NCBI GenBank assembly: GCA_018268785.1
Contig: JAFDVY010000035.1
Span: 1 to 32,273 of the forward strand
DNA length: 32,273 bases
Source: Acidobacteriota bacterium
Lineage (GTDB): Bacteria > Acidobacteriota > Terriglobia > Acidiferrales > UBA7541
Direction: 5' to 3'
Below the pieces are notes generated by a model. The model saw nothing but the letters and a program-made list of their open reading frames with translations, ran no database searches and was not told the DNA's origin. Both the position numbers and the translations under genes were made by a program. This document shows, piece after piece, positions 1 to 10,259 of the stretch (within the stretch, counting starts at the first letter, position 1; each line of letters opens with the position of its first letter).

Positions 1-276
1 GGCGGTCTGGAAGGCATAGCCTGCAAACATGAAGAAGCCGAGACGCAGGCCGGCAAAGATCTCTTCCCTTTCAATGGAGAAAAATACGCTCGGGCGCCAG
101 GCAGCCATCAGCAATCCGGCAAGGGTAAACCGCAGCGCAAGAAACAGGAAAACCGAACTGCGATCGAGCGAGTTCTTTACGACAACGAATGTAGTGCCCC
201 ACAGAATGGTGCAGAACATGAGGCCGATGTCGGCTTGAAGCCGCTTGGAGGAAGGCTGTGGGGAGCCGGTCGTCAT
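1..276 (-). CDS. DMT/EamA-family permease, N-terminal part (runs off the window start)
   Basis: Reading the minus strand from the ATG at 276 gives 92 codons open to the window edge, so the C-terminus is missing. After a short polar N-terminus (residues 1-15) come hydrophobic stretches at about 17-35, 43-60 and 77-90. The first contains ILWGTTFVVVKNSL, the usual start of helix 1 in EamA/RhaT drug-metabolite transporters (compare W-G-x-x-F/x near the end of helix 1). Family members are inner-membrane permeases with ten helices, roughly 300 residues, arranged as two EamA repeats, exporting amino acids or other metabolites; the substrate cannot be told from this fragment. It is divergent from the DUF1570 gene, with 91 bp between the starts. 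No clear Shine-Dalgarno is visible before the ATG. Confidence 0.8.
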   Translation of the reverse strand, partial: MTTGSPQPSSKRLQADIGLMFCTILWGTTFVVVKNSLDRSSVFLFLALRFTLAGLLMAAWRPSVFFSIEREEIFAGLRLGFFMFAGYAFQTA

Positions 277-330
277 GATCTGATGCCGGGCAGTTTACTT
301 CAGTTTCGAGATTGGGCGACGGACTCCCGC

Positions 331-358
331 TTGACACCGCGAGCAGACGGTTTAACAT
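331..358 (+). promoter_or_regulatory. Candidate sigma70 promoter for the DUF1570/TPR gene
   Basis: A consensus -35 TTGACA at 331-336 is followed by a 16-bp spacer and TAACAT at 353-358 (4 of 6 matches to TATAAT). Transcription would start near 364-366, only a few bases before the ATG at 368, so the mRNA would be nearly leaderless. This is seen by eye only. Confidence 0.5.
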
Positions 359-367
359 GCGGATACG

Positions 368-2275
368 ATGCCTTCCAAAGTAACGACTACCGGCGTTTTC
401 ATGGTTCTCTTCTGCGTAGTGTGCATGTTCCTTGCAAGCGTTCCGGCGATGGCGGCGGACAACTGGGTCGAAGTGAAGTGTCCGCACTTCACGGTGGTGG
501 GAAACTCAGGCGAGAAGGACCTGCGGAAAATCTGCGATCAATTTGAGCTCTTTCGCGCGATGTTTCACAGTTCTTTCCCCGGACTGCAGTTCGAAACAGG
601 CACGCCAATCGAAATCATCGCAGCGAAAAATGAAGCAACGATGAAGGAACTCCTGCCCGATCTGTACGAAGTGAAGGGGCACACGCACGCTGCCGGCCTC
701 TACCAGCAAGGACCGACGAAAAACTATGTGATTCTACAAATGAATCTGGAGGGCGACAGGCCATACCACGTTCTCTACCACGAATACACGCACACGCTTG
801 TCCATCTGAATTTCTTTCACGTGCCAGTGTGGCTGGACGAAGGACTTGCGGAATATCTCGGCAATGCGAGCATTGACAAGAAGGAAGTACGCATCGGGCT
901 GATCCCAGAGGGGCACTTGTATGTGCTTCAGCAGAATAGGCTGCTCCCTATTGAAACTCTGCTTTCCGTGGACCACAACTCGCCTTACTACAATGAAGCG
1001 AATCGCACGAGCGTCTTTTACGCTGAATCGTGGGCGTTGGTGCACTACCTGATGCTCAGCGAGAAATCCCGCCAAGAGCACCTTTTGGCGAAATTCCTGG
1101 ATGCGTATGCCAAAACTGGCGATCAGATCGTGGCAGCAAAGCTCGCGTTCGGCGATTTGAAGAAATTCGGCGACACGCTGGACAGCTACACGCGGCAGGG
1201 AAACTTTTTCAACGGAATCGTAAAACCGCCGACGGATGCACTGGACAAGAACTATGCGTCTCGAACGCTTTCCCACGCGGAAGTTTCGACCTTATTGGGA
1301 GAGTTCCTTGCAATTCACGGGCGGCCTAAAGAGTCCAGGGAACTGCTGGATGCCGCAGCAAAAGAGGAGCCAAATTCACCCGCTCTGCATGAAGCGCTGG
1401 GGCTAGCCGCCTATCGCGCGGGAAACTGGCAAGATGCTACCAAAGAGATGGAGGATGCGATCCGGCTGGGCACGACGAGCTTTGCACCCTACTACATGGT
1501 TGGCACCCAGATGGCGCGAGGGATGGGCCGCTCAGAAGATGGGGATGCGCAGGCTATTGAGAATCTGGATAAAGCGATCAAGCTGAATCCACACTTTGCT
1601 CCAGCATACGATGCGCTTGCCAGAGCGCTGCGAAACTCGCCGAGCCAACTTTCCAGGGCTGTGGATGCGGAACTGCAAGCGGTGAAACTCGATTCCTCCA
1701 ATATGGCCTACGCCATGAATTTCACTTTCTTGCTGCTTGCCGTGAATCGCGATGCGGATGCGGAGGCAATGGCGGAAAGGATTGAGAAAGCAGCCAGCAC
1801 GGAAGCAGAAAAAAGAATGGCAGAACAGGCAATGGAGGGAGTGAAGGACCAGATCGCGCGGAAGAAGCGAGAGAAAGAAATGATGGCCGCAATGCAGAAT
1901 GGTTCGCAGACAGAAACGAAGCGGACAGACAGCTTGAATGTCGCTCAATCGACGCCAAACGGCGAGAGCAATGGAGCGCAAGGCGCGGCACCGAAAGTGA
2001 TCGTTGATCGAGCGCCCTCGGTCGTGGACGGTGCAATTTCTGAAGCGGTGTGCGGCCAGGAACACGAAATAACGATCACACTTGGGACTTCCGGGCAGGC
2101 GCTCCGGTACCACGCCGCGGATTTAGATCAAGTCGAAATTGTCGAAGGACCGGGCCGTCCCGCCCCCGAGATGGCGAACTGCGCCGCCTGGAAGGGCCGC
2201 CTTGTTCGCGTGTGGTTCCAGCGCCAGAGCGGCAAAGATTATCTCGGCGAAATCACCAAGCTGTATTTTTTCTAG
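368..2275 (+). CDS. Exported DUF1570/gluzincin-like putative metalloprotease with TPR repeats
   Basis: A 635-residue protein. Residues 1-29 form a signal peptide (Lys4, hydrophobic core, A-M-A cleavage). Residues 35-285 match the DUF1570/peptidase-MA-like fold: HEYTH at 138-142 gives the zinc-binding HExxH, and WLDEGLAEYLG at 155-165 gives the downstream glutamate helix of gluzincins. Residues about 300-480 are TPR-like helical pairs, including an L-N-P-x-x-x-P-A-Y signature near 406-414. A charged helix follows at 480-510 and a low-complexity linker at 510-545. A C-terminal beta-rich module (545-635) contains Cys562 and Cys604. It is probably periplasmic or outer-membrane associated. The peptide substrate is unknown, and proteolysis is inferred only from the motif. 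Met12 is an alternative start but would lose the basic n-region. Its 3' end faces the TonB receptor gene convergently. Confidence 0.82.
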   Translation: MPSKVTTTGVFMVLFCVVCMFLASVPAMAADNWVEVKCPHFTVVGNSGEKDLRKICDQFELFRAMFHSSFPGLQFETGTPIEIIAAKNEATMKELLPDLYEVKGHTHAAGLYQQGPTKNYVILQMNLEGDRPYHVLYHEYTHTLVHLNFFHVPVWLDEGLAEYLGNASIDKKEVRIGLIPEGHLYVLQQNRLLPIETLLSVDHNSPYYNEANRTSVFYAESWALVHYLMLSEKSRQEHLLAKFLDAYAKTGDQIVAAKLAFGDLKKFGDTLDSYTRQGNFFNGIVKPPTDALDKNYASRTLSHAEVSTLLGEFLAIHGRPKESRELLDAAAKEEPNSPALHEALGLAAYRAGNWQDATKEMEDAIRLGTTSFAPYYMVGTQMARGMGRSEDGDAQAIENLDKAIKLNPHFAPAYDALARALRNSPSQLSRAVDAELQAVKLDSSNMAYAMNFTFLLLAVNRDADAEAMAERIEKAASTEAEKRMAEQAMEGVKDQIARKKREKEMMAAMQNGSQTETKRTDSLNVAQSTPNGESNGAQGAAPKVIVDRAPSVVDGAISEAVCGQEHEITITLGTSGQALRYHAADLDQVEIVEGPGRPAPEMANCAAWKGRLVRVWFQRQSGKDYLGEITKLYFF

Positions 2276-2300
2276 CAAACCGGCTGTGAAAAAGCCATGA

Positions 2301-2313
2301 AGCGGCTTCCGCT
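2301..2313. terminator. Small stem-loop between convergent genes, weak terminator candidate
   Basis: AGCGG CTT CCGCT forms a perfect 5-bp stem with a 3-nt loop in the 56-bp gap between the convergent DUF1570 and TonB-receptor stop codons. There is no proper T-run on either side, so it may be chance. Confidence 0.2.
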
Positions 2314-2331
2314 GTTTGCCTAACTGGACAA

Positions 2332-5300
2332 TTAGAATGTGAATTTCGCGGCTATCTGCAAGGTACGGGGTCCGCCGCTTCCGAGAAATGGATAGCCGAT
2401 ACCCACGTCGCCCGTGGCAGTAAGGCCGAGGGAACCACAACTGCGACCGGCAGCGACGCCAGGGCAGGGGCTGGTTGCCGTGCCGCTGGCTATACCGTTC
2501 GCAGCTGCGTCCGCGATAAAGCCGGGCAAGTAGGGATTTGCAAAGTTGGGATGATTGAAAAGATTGTATGCCTCAAAGCGCAACTCCATCTTCAGGCGTT
2601 CGGTGATCGAGGTGTTCTTAAAAATAGAGAAGTCGAACTGGCGGAAATGCGGGCCAATGAGGGAGTTGCGGCCTTCGTTGCCGAAATGCATCGAATTTCC
2701 CGTTGCCGCGCTGAACACGCAATTCGTCGCCGCGTTGCCATTTCCATCGAACGTGCATGGGACGGCGAAGGAGGTCAGGTCCAGAAAGTTGCGCGGGTCG
2801 CTTGAGTAATGGACGGCAGCAACCCGATCGGGCCGGCCGAAAAACTCGCCGCTTCCGTCGTAGTCGTCTTCAAAATTGTAGTTGAGATGGAAGGGCTGGC
2901 CCGATTGCACGGTGACAATCCCGTTCACTCCCCATCCATTGGTCAGCTTTCTCATGCTCGCCGGATTCGGGAATTCATAAATGAAATTCCACGTCAGGCG
3001 ATTGTGGATGTCGAAGTTCGAGTTGCCGCGATTAAAGCGGATGGGCGCGGTGCTATCGTTCGGCTGCGCGGCGTTCGGGACGAAATCCTCGCCGTCGCTG
3101 GCATCGTCGATCGAGTGCGACCAAGTGTAGTTCAGCGTGGTAGTCAGTCCGTGCCAGTTGTTGACTCGGAAGCTGGTTTGCAGCGCGTGATAGATGGAGT
3201 TTGCCGAGCTTTCCTCGTAGTTAAAGTACGTTCCGCCGGACGTATATCGTCCGGGCACGCAGCAGCCATTCGTCTGGTAGTCATAGGCATGGATACTGGC
3301 GGCTGTCGGCTGATTCAAATCGCGGAAGCGGAACAGCTTATGCCCTTGCGAACCGACATATCCGATCTGCACTGCAATGTTCTTCGTGAGTTCCTGCTGT
3401 AAGTTCAGGTTGTAGTTTTCCAGATAAGGAGTGCGGATATTTTGATCCACGCCAAACCGGTCGCTCATGAGCGATGGGAAGCCGTAAACAGGGGAAGCGG
3501 CGCTTAATGCCCCGCCGAACAATCCTGCGGAAGAGATTGGATTCGCGGCAGCCGGGTTGCCCGTATAGGCCGGACCTGGATCGAATCCGCTGTTGAAAGG
3601 CAGATGCCCGATGAACATGTCGTGCGAGAAGGCATCATAGAAAATTCCCCAACCGGCGCGAAGCACGGTCTTGGATCTGCCCGTTAAATCCCAGGCGGCA
3701 CTTACGCGCGGAGCCACATTGTTGTAGTCCGGTTGGTAGAGACGCCCGTTGCCGATGAGAATGTCGGCTCCTGTAGCTGGATCGAAGTTCGTAAAGTTGC
3801 CGTGCTTTTCCTGAATGATTCCAAAATAGTCGTAGCGCAGACCGAGGTTGAGCACGAACTTCCGCGTGAGCCGAACGCTGTCCTGAATATAAAGTGCGTG
3901 CGAATTTTCCAAGGTGTTACGGTTCGTGTTCCCCTGTCGTTGCGAGCCCCCGTCCGGTATCCCGGCAATGAAATCGTCCAAGTTGTCGAAACTGAGCGTG
4001 CCTCGGAATCCGCGGTTAAAAATCTGCGAAACCGAGGTCCTACGGAATTCATAACCGAACTTGATGTCGTTCTTTCCAGCCTTCCAAGACACGCCTTCAA
4101 TGTAATGCCAATTGGTATCAACGCGCTGGCGGGGATCGCCGTTGTCTGCCCCGAGGGGAGCCAGGCTGCTTCCCGGTCCCTTTACGGTGATTTTTGGGAG
4201 GCCGAAGTTGTAGTTGCTCGCGTTCGGCGTGCCGGGCGCGACAGTGTTTAAGCCGATGGAAGTCGGATCGAAGCTGCGGTCCTGCGGGAAGAAGCCTTCG
4301 GCGAAGCGGTTCCATCCTAGCCGCATCTCGTTGACGATTGAGGGAGAAATCGTCCCCACGTAAGACAGAGAGACAAGCTGGACGCGCGTCGGCGTTGCGG
4401 TGTTGTAGTTGGGAAGCAATCCGCCGCCCACCAGCGCCAAGGGAAAGCTCTGATCGCTGTCGCCAATGTAATAGCGGCCAGTGAGCAAATTGCTTGAGTT
4501 TATGCTGTGGTCGATTTTTACAATCGCGCTGTCCACGCGGTTCGAAAACGGCGTCGCCAGCGAAATATTGCTGCCGCCGCTGTTGTAACAATCCACGCTT
4601 CCCGCGGGAGCCGGCCAGGGATTCTTTGCCAGGAGCGCGGCGACAACCGGATTCACAACGCCGCCATTGTTTGCCGTAGCCGTCGCGATATCCTGGGCCG
4701 TCGGGACGCATGCTGTGCTTGCTTCAGCGCCCTTCTCCCTCATTCCTTCATAGTCGGCGAAAAAGAATGTCTTGTCTTTTCGAATTGGGCCGCCGAGCGC
4801 GCCGCCAAATTGATTGTTGTGAAAAGGATTCTGCACCTGGCTGGCTTTGTCGTTGAAATAGTTGCGCGCGTCCAGTGCGTTGTTCCGGAAAAAATCGAAG
4901 CCTGAACCGTGGAGGCTGTTCGTACCGCTCTTCGTTACGATATTGATGACTCCGCCCGCGCTGCGCCCATATTCCGCCTCAGAATTCGACAACACGCGGA
5001 GCTCCGCGATGGCTTCCAGCGGCAAGATCGTCGCGGGCGTGCCGAAAACGCCTGCCTCGTTGATGGCGGGGTCGTTCCGGTAGCCATCGTTCATGTCTGT
5101 GCCGTCGAGCAGAAAATTGTTCGATCGGCCACGCGCGCCATTGACGGAAAATGTCCCGAAAGATCCAGGCGAATCCGTGATCTGGTCCGGCGATCCGGCC
5201 ACGCCCGGGAGAAGAAAAATTAATTTCTGGTAGTCTCGCCCGTTAACCGGCAAGTTAGTGACAACCTTCGACTCGACGATCCCTCCCAATACATTGCTCG

Positions 5301-5682
5301 TCGAATCTACCTGGGGAAGCGAATCGCCCTGGACTTCGATCCTCTGCGCAACATCGCCGGGCTGAAGGGTCACGTCCGCACGCAATTCGCTCGATACTGT
5401 CACCGTGACGTCGTTCACCACGGCAGTCTTAAAACCAGTCTGCTCCACGGTCACACTGTACTTCCCAATCGGCAGTTCCGGGACCGAATAGGAGCCATCA
5501 TCGGCTGTTGTCGCCAATCGCTCCAGTCCAGTGCCGGCATTCCTAATCGTAACTTTGGCCCCTGAAATCGATGCGCCAGTTGCATCCGTCACAATTCCCT
5601 TAATGGTTCCGCGAAAAGTCTGGCAAGTTGCAGCAATCGCGAAGGTCAAAACAAAGAACAGCACGGCGATGGATCGCTTCAT
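2332..5682 (-). CDS. TonB-dependent outer membrane receptor, CarboxypepD-regulatory (Oar-like) type
   Basis: A 1116-residue protein. Residues 1-20 are a signal peptide. Residues about 22-110 are a carboxypeptidase-regulatory-like beta-sandwich (GIVTDATGASISGAKVTI, then DGSYSVPELPIGKYSVTVEQ). Residues about 125-250 are the plug, with N-G-x-D-Y-Q-K near 148 and G-x-x-N-I-V-T-K-S-G-T-N-x-x-H-G closing it. The rest is the 22-strand barrel with many N/D/G-rich loops, ending AAKFTF with a terminal Phe for BAM recognition. This architecture is typical of the large Acidobacteriota SusC/Oar-like receptor families that import polymers, glycans or peptides using TonB energy; the ligand cannot be read. 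The RBS is strong (AGGGGGAG about 8 nt before ATG). It lies 256 bp downstream of the amidohydrolase gene on the same strand and probably has its own promoter. Confidence 0.93.
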   Translation of the reverse strand: MKRSIAVLFFVLTFAIAATCQTFRGTIKGIVTDATGASISGAKVTIRNAGTGLERLATTADDGSYSVPELPIGKYSVTVEQTGFKTAVVNDVTVTVSSELRADVTLQPGDVAQRIEVQGDSLPQVDSTSNVLGGIVESKVVTNLPVNGRDYQKLIFLLPGVAGSPDQITDSPGSFGTFSVNGARGRSNNFLLDGTDMNDGYRNDPAINEAGVFGTPATILPLEAIAELRVLSNSEAEYGRSAGGVINIVTKSGTNSLHGSGFDFFRNNALDARNYFNDKASQVQNPFHNNQFGGALGGPIRKDKTFFFADYEGMREKGAEASTACVPTAQDIATATANNGGVVNPVVAALLAKNPWPAPAGSVDCYNSGGSNISLATPFSNRVDSAIVKIDHSINSSNLLTGRYYIGDSDQSFPLALVGGGLLPNYNTATPTRVQLVSLSYVGTISPSIVNEMRLGWNRFAEGFFPQDRSFDPTSIGLNTVAPGTPNASNYNFGLPKITVKGPGSSLAPLGADNGDPRQRVDTNWHYIEGVSWKAGKNDIKFGYEFRRTSVSQIFNRGFRGTLSFDNLDDFIAGIPDGGSQRQGNTNRNTLENSHALYIQDSVRLTRKFVLNLGLRYDYFGIIQEKHGNFTNFDPATGADILIGNGRLYQPDYNNVAPRVSAAWDLTGRSKTVLRAGWGIFYDAFSHDMFIGHLPFNSGFDPGPAYTGNPAAANPISSAGLFGGALSAASPVYGFPSLMSDRFGVDQNIRTPYLENYNLNLQQELTKNIAVQIGYVGSQGHKLFRFRDLNQPTAASIHAYDYQTNGCCVPGRYTSGGTYFNYEESSANSIYHALQTSFRVNNWHGLTTTLNYTWSHSIDDASDGEDFVPNAAQPNDSTAPIRFNRGNSNFDIHNRLTWNFIYEFPNPASMRKLTNGWGVNGIVTVQSGQPFHLNYNFEDDYDGSGEFFGRPDRVAAVHYSSDPRNFLDLTSFAVPCTFDGNGNAATNCVFSAATGNSMHFGNEGRNSLIGPHFRQFDFSIFKNTSITERLKMELRFEAYNLFNHPNFANPYLPGFIADAAANGIASGTATSPCPGVAAGRSCGSLGLTATGDVGIGYPFLGSGGPRTLQIAAKFTF

Positions 5683-5749
5683 GAACCCACTCCCCCTAGC
5701 AAAATAGCAATTACATCAAAAAATCGAAAAAACGCATGCGCTTCGACAA

Positions 5750-5776
5750 CCACGAGTTCCTTACCGGAACTTGTGG
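5750..5776. promoter_or_regulatory. Inverted repeat upstream of the TonB-dependent receptor
   Basis: CCACGAGTTCC (5750-5760) and GGAACTTGTGG (5766-5776) are 11-bp arms with one G/A difference (a G-U pair in RNA), separated by TTACC. It sits 68-94 bp before the receptor start codon. It could be an operator dyad, a leader hairpin, or the terminator stem of the preceding amidohydrolase gene; on that strand a T-run appears only about 17 nt after the stem, which weakens the terminator reading. Confidence 0.5.
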
Positions 5777-5844
5777 CTCGCTCGACAAAATCCCTGCTGG
5801 AAAACTGCCTGGAGAAATACGGACTGACATACCCCTGTAAAGAA

Positions 5845-5874
5845 AACCTACCTGTCCAGAGACGTCGGTGTCAA
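5845..5874 (-). promoter_or_regulatory. Possible sigma70 promoter for the TonB-dependent receptor
   Basis: On the minus strand TTGACA (5874-5869) is followed after 18 bp by TAGGTT (5850-5845). The -35 is perfect and the -10 matches only 3 of 6 positions. The rest of the 256-bp gap holds the inverted repeat at 5750-5776 and A/T-rich sequence close to the start codon. Confidence 0.3.
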
Positions 5875-5938
5875 TGCGAAACTTCCTACCTATTGAAAGA
5901 GGCTTTTGGCCCTTACCCGCCTTTTGTCCTGTAAGTAC

Positions 5939-7638
<1,700 letters not shown>

Positions 7639-7642
<4 letters not shown>

Positions 7643-8946
7643 TTCCCTTTCTCATTGGCAATGCCGCTGACCCCCAGGGTCGTGAGCAGGGCGCGCTGCA
7701 ACCCGAGTTCGCGACCGGCAGGTTCATACCATTCCTGGAGCGAATGTGCGCCGCCGCCGTTGCCGCCGGCCCCGATGGCAATGGCGTCAATTCCGAGCGA
7801 AAGAGGAATGTTGGCGTCGGTTGAAGCGCGCTCGATGCGCGAAGCGTTGGAAACGTAGTCATCCGCTGCGCGAAGAGCGGCCAGCAATGGCGAATCGCCG
7901 GCAAGTTCTCCGCCCGGGCGGCTGCCGAGGATTTCCACTTTCCACTCGAGCTTGCCTTTCGAACGGTCGCGCGCGGATTCCATTTCGTCGCGTACGCCCG
8001 CGGCCATACATTCGCGCAGAGCGTTTTCCAGGCGCAGGAGCTCGTCTTCGCTTTCGGAGCGCACGTCAACTTTCAGGCGGGCTTCGTGAGGAATCGAATT
8101 TACGGAAGTGCCGCCTTCGACTTGGCCAAGATTGAAAGTTGTGCGCGGCGTCGCGGGCACGCGCGTATTCAAAAAGCGAACTGAACCGCGAACAAGCGCG
8201 TTAATCGGATTTGGTATGCCGAAGTCCGACCAACTGTGTCCCCCGGGTCCGGTAATGACAGCTTCCATGCGGCGCGAAGCGAGCGCTTTGGTCGTGACAT
8301 GGTCTGTGCCGGAGCCGTCCAGAACCACAACAGCTTTCAACCTGTCGCGATATGTCTCGACAAGCGCACGCATGCCGCGCAGATTGCCTTCGCCTTCTTC
8401 GCCAACGTCAGCAACGAAAAGGATCGTGCGCTGCGGCTTGATGCGAGCTTCATGCAACGCCCGCGCGATGGCGACCAGCGAAACGAGACCTGTACCGTTG
8501 TCAGAAATTCCCGGCGCGTACATGCGATCTTTTTCGCGGCGCACTCTTACATCGGTTCCAGCCGGAAAAACTGTATCCAGATGCGCAGCGATCAGCACAA
8601 CTTCGCGCTCGTTGGTTCCGCGCAATTCCCCGATGACGTTGCCGGCCTTGTCGAGATGAACTTCGAGACCGAAAGCTGCGAGCAGAACTTTTACGGCTTG
8701 GGCGCGCTGGCCTTCGGCAAATGGCGGTGCCGGAATTTCTGTCAGGCGAGCCTGTTCGTCGTTAATCCATGCGAGATGCGATTTGAACCAGGCCAGCGCG
8801 GCTTGAGTCTGCGGATTCTGCGCGAACTGAGCGGAATGCACGGCGCGTCCCGAAGAAAACGGAATTGCGGAGCGTGCCGGCATACTTGGAAGAATAACGG
8901 AAACGACGGCGCAATTCACGAAGAGTTGCAGGGCCCGTTTGCGCAT
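7639..8946 (-). CDS. M20-family metallopeptidase/aminoacylase-like hydrolase, probably exported
   Basis: A 435-residue protein from ATG 8946. A TTG three bases earlier is also in frame, but the ATG forms a TGATG junction with the upstream stop. A basic hydrophobic N-terminus (about 1-27) looks like a signal peptide. M20 zinc-site motifs are in order: HLDTV with H122 and D124, GISDNGTG with bridging D149, GEEGEG with E183/E184, and D210. The histidine-containing dimerisation domain follows (TGPGGHSWSD), and the final metal histidine is in GGAHSLQEWYE near the C-terminus. Relatives hydrolyse dipeptides, tripeptides or N-acyl amino acids with two metal ions. The closest look is to peptidase T/M20-type sequences, but specificity is not readable. 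It lies between the DRE-TIM gene and the amidohydrolase with overlapping ends on both sides. Confidence 0.88.
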
Positions 8947-10181
8947 CAATGGGGAATGACTCCTGAGCAGAGGGCGCGAAGTTCGCTGTCGGTCAGGACG
9001 CGAGCGGAATGTTTCGCTGCGTCGAGGATTTTACTTACCGTCGCCTCATCGGCGGGAATTCGGTGGCGTTCGAGCCAGAAGAGGACGTTCGATTTTCCGC
9101 TCATGGGGCCGATTTCGATCACTTGATCGAGGCCGAACATGTGCGATGGAACACCGCTATAAACCGAATTGGCAAGCGCGATGTCGCCTTTCTTGAATGC
9201 TTTGACGAGCGCGGCGGCATGAACGCCGGTCGCTGTGCGGAATGCGTCTTTGCCGATGACCGGATAGTTCGGCGGAATCGCTGTATGCGTCGCGGCTGCC
9301 ACCGTTTCGCAATATTCCTTCAGGCGGGAAAGATCGCGATTGATCAAGCCCAGCAAAGTGAGATTGACGAGCATCAGTTCCATCGGCGTGTTGCCGACAC
9401 GCTCGCCGAGAGCATTAGCAGCGCAGTGAACGGAATTCGCGCCGGCCGCAAGCGCCCATAGGGAATTTGCCACGGCGAGGCCGCGGTCGTTGTGCCCATG
9501 CCAGTCGACGCGGATTTTTTCGCCACTCGGCTTCACAACCTCTTTCATCATAAATTGAACGAGGTTGTACGCGCCCTGTGGCGTGGCGTGACCGACCGTG
9601 TCGCAAAGAACGACGGCACGGGCGCCGTTGCGAACGGCCGTTGAGTAAAGCCTCTTGACGGTCTCAGGATCGGTGCGAATCGTATCTTCCGTGACATACA
9701 TGCATGAAAGACCATGCGAGACGGCAAATTTAACTGCGTTTTCTGTCGTGCGTTCGAGATGGTCGACCGTCCAGTCTTCGACCAGACGTCGGATCGGGCT
9801 GGAACCTAGAAACGTCGCTGCTTCGATAGAGATGCCGGTGCGTTGCGAGATCTCCACGACCGGACGAATGTCATTTTCGTGGGTGCGGGCTGCACAGTTG
9901 GGCTTGATGCGCATGCGGTTCGTTGCAATTTCACGCGCAAGCGCCTCTGTGTGCTCATAAGCACGTGGGCCAGCGCCAGGCAGTCCGATATTCGCGGACT
10001 CAATGCCAAGCGCTTCCATCAGATGAAGGATTTCTATTTTTTCGCCGATGCTTGGATCGTAGACCGACGGATTCTGCAGGCCGTCACGCAGCGTCTCGTC
10101 ATTCAAAAGGATCGGCGTGCCGGGAGGAATCAGTGGCGGCGAGGCGTCGTTCCAATCGTAGATCCATTCGTTCAAAGCCAT
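8946..10181 (-). CDS. DRE-TIM metallolyase-family enzyme, 2-isopropylmalate/homocitrate synthase-like
   Basis: A 411-residue protein with an HMGL-like TIM barrel. LLNDETLRDGLQNPSV (26-40) holds the catalytic Arg32-Asp33; WHGHNDRGLAVANS (227-240) supplies the metal-binding H228-x-H230 and Asn231; NALGERVGNTPMELM (256-270) matches the acyl-transfer end of LeuA, CimA and homocitrate synthases. The RDGLQN wording is more typical of HMG-CoA lyase, but the lyase GLGGCPFA cysteine loop is absent, so a Claisen-type synthase using acetyl-CoA is favoured. It lacks the C-terminal leucine-feedback domain of LeuA (usual length above 500). It begins a coupled trio with the M20 and amidohydrolase genes, a context not expected for leucine synthesis. 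There is no good Shine-Dalgarno before the ATG. Function is inferred at family level only. Confidence 0.8.
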   Translation of the reverse strand: MALNEWIYDWNDASPPLIPPGTPILLNDETLRDGLQNPSVYDPSIGEKIEILHLMEALGIESANIGLPGAGPRAYEHTEALAREIATNRMRIKPNCAARTHENDIRPVVEISQRTGISIEAATFLGSSPIRRLVEDWTVDHLERTTENAVKFAVSHGLSCMYVTEDTIRTDPETVKRLYSTAVRNGARAVVLCDTVGHATPQGAYNLVQFMMKEVVKPSGEKIRVDWHGHNDRGLAVANSLWALAAGANSVHCAANALGERVGNTPMELMLVNLTLLGLINRDLSRLKEYCETVAAATHTAIPPNYPVIGKDAFRTATGVHAAALVKAFKKGDIALANSVYSGVPSHMFGLDQVIEIGPMSGKSNVLFWLERHRIPADEATVSKILDAAKHSARVLTDSELRALCSGVIPH

Positions 10182-10196
10182 AGGGTTGGAGACGTA

Positions 10197-10220
10197 GTCG
10201 TCAGTCCTTGGTCGTCAGTC
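10197..10220. repeat. Short direct repeat between the DRE-TIM and aldehyde dehydrogenase genes
   Basis: GTCGTCAGTC occurs at 10197-10206 and 10211-10220, separated by CTTG, with a further partial copy (CAGT) after it. It lies in the 78-bp gap upstream of the DRE-TIM gene. Its role is unknown and it may be a slippage remnant. Confidence 0.4.
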
Positions 10221-10259
10221 TTCAGTTAAGCGCACGAGAGGTCTACGCGCAACTGGAAG

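Noticed and set aside
71..487. Minus-strand open frame at the window start
   Set aside because: It overlaps both the EamA permease start and the DUF1570 gene, whose readings are supported by protein motifs; its own sequence is arginine- and histidine-rich without features.
2809..3402. Plus-strand open frame opposite the TonB receptor
   Set aside because: It lies fully inside a receptor gene with convincing plug and barrel motifs and has no RBS or domain.
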